Shown: in pieces, positions 6,813 through 10,205 of the stretch
How positions within the stretch are numbered: position 1 is the first letter of the stretch
How the letters are laid out: each line of letters begins with the position of its first letter
Source: Pirellulales bacterium
GTDB taxonomy: Bacteria; Planctomycetota; Planctomycetia; Pirellulales; Thermoguttaceae
Direction: 5' to 3'
Length of the DNA: 10,205 nucleotides
NCBI GenBank assembly: GCA_030642635.1
Contig: DAOWNK010000100.1
Span: forward strand, 1-10,205
Program-made: the position numbers and the translations under genes
Notes under the pieces: generated by a model
What the model saw: only the letters and a program-made list of their open reading frames with translations
What the model was told of the DNA's origin: nothing
Database searches by the model: none

Positions 6813-6822
6813 CTTTTCGAGT

Positions 6823-6839
6823 CCCTAATCCCCAATCCC
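6823..6839. repeat. 17-base C-rich repeat after groEL, identical to the one after fumC
   Basis: CCCTAATCCCCAATCCC lies five bases beyond the groEL stop codon. It is identical to 914-930 and in the same orientation relative to the upstream gene. Confidence 0.75.
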
Positions 6840-6844
6840 TCTGC

Positions 6845-8464
<1,620 letters not shown>

Positions 8465-8472
8465 AATGTTTT

Positions 8473-8478
8473 CTCCTT
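8473..8478 (-). promoter_or_regulatory. Shine-Dalgarno sequence of groEL
   Basis: AAGGAG on the minus strand sits eight bases before the groEL ATG. It is the clearest ribosome binding site in the window, in contrast to fumC, the phosphoesterase and the DUF1559 gene, where none is visible. Confidence 0.8.
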
Positions 8479-8493
8479 GGTTATATTTGTTAC

Positions 8494-8814
8494 TTACTCA
8501 ATTACCGCCATTATGTCTTCTTCGCGCATCAGCAGCAGTTCCCGGTCTCCCAGCTTGAACTGCTCGCCGGCGTAGGAGCTGAACAACACGTGGTCGCCCT
8601 TTTTCACTTGCAGCGCCTTCCGTGTGCCATCGTCGGTCAGCCGGCCCTCGCCGACGCTGAGGACCTTGCCTCGGGAGGGTTTGTCCTGAGCCGAGTCGGG
8701 CAGGACGATGCCTCCGGTGGTGACTTGTTCGGCATCTTCTCGCTCGACGACCACACGGTCGCCCAGCGGTTGGATTTTGACGCTTGCCCCGACTGATTTC
8801 TTCGTTTTCGCCAT
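8494..8814 (-). CDS. groES: Co-chaperonin GroES (Hsp10)
   Basis: This 106-residue protein is the lid of the GroEL chamber. It has the family start IQPLGDRVVVERED (14-27) and the mobile loop with GGIVLPDSAQDKPSRGKVLSVG (34-55), where IVL contacts GroEL. KKGDHVLFSSYAGEQFKLGDRELLLMREEDIMAVIE ends the chain in the usual way (written here as residues 71-106). About ten extra residues, rich in Lys and Ser, precede the conserved core, so the protein is a little longer than the 97-residue E. coli form. A GGAG sequence (8825-8828) lies ten bases before ATG 8814. It is the first gene of the chaperonin operon. I see no CIRCE operator (TTAGCACTC-N9-GAGTGCTAA) in the 290 bases upstream. Confidence 0.97.
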   Translation of the reverse strand: MAKTKKSVGASVKIQPLGDRVVVEREDAEQVTTGGIVLPDSAQDKPSRGKVLSVGEGRLTDDGTRKALQVKKGDHVLFSSYAGEQFKLGDRELLLMREEDIMAVIE

Positions 8815-9030
8815 GATATGTTGTCTCCGGTTATTTGTTTATTATTTGATGTGACCTGCCAAATGTGCGCGCAGCAGACGCTGGTCTCGCTCAGCAGTGC
8901 AATCGGCGCGCCAAAGTTTGCTCAGATGCGGCAAGTCGTTGGACGACAAGCATTTATGGAATCGGGCGGGCAAATTGCATTCGGGGCTATTCCACCGGCG
9001 CCTGCCATTTTGACAGGCAAGCCGCCGTAT
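8815..9030. other. Leader and promoter region of groES-groEL
   Basis: No convincing gene lies here; the frames that cross it on both strands have no recognisable domains. The part nearest groES is AT-rich on the minus strand (ATCAAATAATAAACAAATAA), where a promoter could sit, but no -35/-10 pair with good spacing stands out. A small hairpin occurs at 9000-9018 (GCCTGCC against GACAGGC, six of seven paired). Confidence 0.5.
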
Positions 9031-9111
9031 CATAAAGCCGCGACCGGTGGTCGCGCCAAACACCGTTGAACTACCGGCGGAACTGGCGCGACCACCGGTC
9101 GCGGCTTTATG
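9031..9111. repeat. Perfect 28-bp inverted repeat overlapping the DUF1559 stop codon
   Basis: The arms 9031-9058 and 9084-9111 are exact reverse complements, separated by 25 bases. Each arm also folds on itself: after CATAAAGC comes CGCGACC-GGT-GGTCGCG, so the element can form one long hairpin or two small ones. The right arm holds the TAA stop of the DUF1559 gene (9107-9109) and its last proline codon. No long T-run follows on either strand, so termination by the intrinsic mechanism is uncertain. The layout (two inverted head-plus-hairpin halves) matches elements 1 and 2, with a different head. Confidence 0.85.
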
Positions 9112-10162
9112 GCAATTGTGCAAGCTCGCCGCCGGCGATGGTCGCCAGTTTGGCGAACAACTCCATGTCGATCCCGGTATCTAGGAACCGGACCGACCCG
9201 TCGCACAGCAGGAAATGCAGCCCGCCGGCGTGTTGGCTGCCCCAACCGCGCCGGCAGGGGTTACCATATCCCTTGCCTCCGATCGACTTACACAGGTCGT
9301 AATCGCCCAGCAGCGTACGTGCCTGTGGCGTGGCGGAGGAGAGGCTATAGAAGGCGAACGAATATGCCCAGAGCGTGCGGTACCCCATATTGGTGTTTGT
9401 AGACGACTCGCCGACCATCAGTGTGTTCGACGTGCCGTCCTTTACGCCCGCCATCCGTTCAACACTAAAGTCCAATATGCCGACCGTGTGCATGACCCCG
9501 CGCCACTGGCGTGGAAAGCGGGAAAAATCACCCGAATCGGGATAGCGGTCGCCGTCGCCTCGGCCCGCAACCGCGCGATACGAGCCTGGCATGTACGGCA
9601 CGTTCCAGGCTTCGCTGCGTGCAAGTCCCCAAGCGGGTACTGTCAGCTTATGTGTGTCGACATCGGAGGGACAAATATACGTGCTCACCGAGGTCTCGCG
9701 CAGTTGTCGGTTTTCCGTCGCTTCGTTGCACTGGTCGAAGTCGTACGTCTCGTACAGCGACTTTTGTTCCAGGTACGGAAGGATCAGAATCATCCAGTTG
9801 GCGCGGTCTTCCGACTGTGTATCGACTTCCGGGATGATGTTTCCAAGGCAGGTTCCTACCGTTTCGGTGAAATTGCCCGGCGGAAACGCACCAATCGCAG
9901 TGTGATGGCCGTGGATCGCCAGGCCGATCTGCTTCAGATTGTTGGCGCAGCTCATTCGCCGCGCCGCTTCACGCGCCGATTGGACCGCAGGCAGCAACAG
10001 CGCAATCAGAATGCCGATGATGGTGATTACCACCAAGAGTTCGACGAGCGTGAAAGCGGCGAGGAATCGCTTATGCCCAACCCCACGCGCCGGAGGCAGA
10101 TTTCGACGCCACGCCAACCGCGCCTGTTGACCAACAGATCCCCTGTCTTTCACGTTGTTCAT
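9107..10162 (-). CDS. DUF1559 protein with type IV prepilin-like N-terminus (H-X9-DG family)
   Basis: The protein has 351 residues from ATG 10162. An in-frame TTG at 10174 would add four residues but is less likely. A 36-residue basic leader is followed by AFTLVELLVVITIIGILIAL, the prepilin-like cleavage and membrane segment, with Glu at +5 (E41). The residue before the cleavage point is Ala36, where Gly is usual. Then come AVQSAREAARRMSC-NLKQIGLA, the DUF1559 domain, an SNTLMVGESS motif (245-254) and the C-terminal H-X9-DG motif (H311, D321, G322). Planctomycete genomes carry many such paralogues; they are thought to be pseudopilin-like surface or secretion proteins, but their role is not settled. 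No Shine-Dalgarno sequence is visible. The stop codon lies within a 28-bp inverted repeat. The 43 bases from here to the right edge contain nothing I can identify. Confidence 0.93.
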   Translation of the reverse strand: MNNVKDRGSVGQQARLAWRRNLPPARGVGHKRFLAAFTLVELLVVITIIGILIALLLPAVQSAREAARRMSCANNLKQIGLAIHGHHTAIGAFPPGNFTETVGTCLGNIIPEVDTQSEDRANWMILILPYLEQKSLYETYDFDQCNEATENRQLRETSVSTYICPSDVDTHKLTVPAWGLARSEAWNVPYMPGSYRAVAGRGDGDRYPDSGDFSRFPRQWRGVMHTVGILDFSVERMAGVKDGTSNTLMVGESSTNTNMGYRTLWAYSFAFYSLSSATPQARTLLGDYDLCKSIGGKGYGNPCRRGWGSQHAGGLHFLLCDGSVRFLDTGIDMELFAKLATIAGGELAQLP

Positions 10163-10205
10163 TGATAAATGCAAATTATCGCTTGCGGCGCCGGATGGCC
10201 AAAAG

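Noticed and set aside
8818..9069. Possible small gene of 83 codons between groES and the DUF1559 gene
   Set aside because: No domain or ribosome site is visible, it covers the groES leader, and its last codons run into the 28-bp inverted repeat.

Overview
The window looks like a chromosomal segment of a planctomycete, probably of the Pirellulales type. The evidence is a DUF1559 protein with a type IV prepilin N-terminus and an H-X9-DG motif, GroEL and GroES sequences of planctomycete style, a PAS-GAF-receiver protein of a kind I associate with that phylum, GC-rich genes, and several starts without an obvious Shine-Dalgarno sequence. This assignment rests on remembered family features; no search was run.

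Layout. Bases 1-2701 are read leftward: a small two-helix membrane protein (2447-2701), class II fumarase fumC (916-2346) and an M48/Ste24-type membrane metallopeptidase that runs off the left edge (1-856). Bases 3127-6187 are read rightward: a PAS-GAF-receiver signalling protein with a consensus-like promoter, then a membrane-anchored YkuE-like metallophosphoesterase. Bases 6188-6844 contain no gene and are packed with palindromic repeats and one strong leftward terminator. Bases 6845-8814 hold groES-groEL, read leftward. A 290-base gap ends in a perfect 28-bp inverted repeat, and the window closes with a leftward DUF1559/prepilin-like gene (9107-10162). The coding genes are mostly housekeeping functions; I see no defence island, CRISPR array, phage or complete insertion sequence.

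The unusual content lies between the genes and at one gene end. (1) A family of short elements has a fixed head, TTTAGC, followed by a hairpin. The hairpin sequence differs from copy to copy, but the two arms change together, so pairing is kept. Some copies are arranged as inverted pairs inside larger nested palindromes, which resembles REP/REPIN (BIME) organisation. (2) A related inverted pair headed AATAGC shows three compensatory stem changes between its halves. (3) Almost every intergenic gap carries a degenerate purine-rich or pyrimidine-rich microrepeat. Several are paired with a complementary tract to make a hairpin, and they start right at stop or start codons. Three stop codons (fumC, the phosphoesterase, the DUF1559 gene) lie inside such repeats. 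(4) The M48 peptidase gene opens with about 38 codons that read like the N-terminus of a CopG-family (PF12441-like) antitoxin, in AT-rich DNA and in frame with the peptidase. This suggests a gene fusion or a captured antitoxin remnant.
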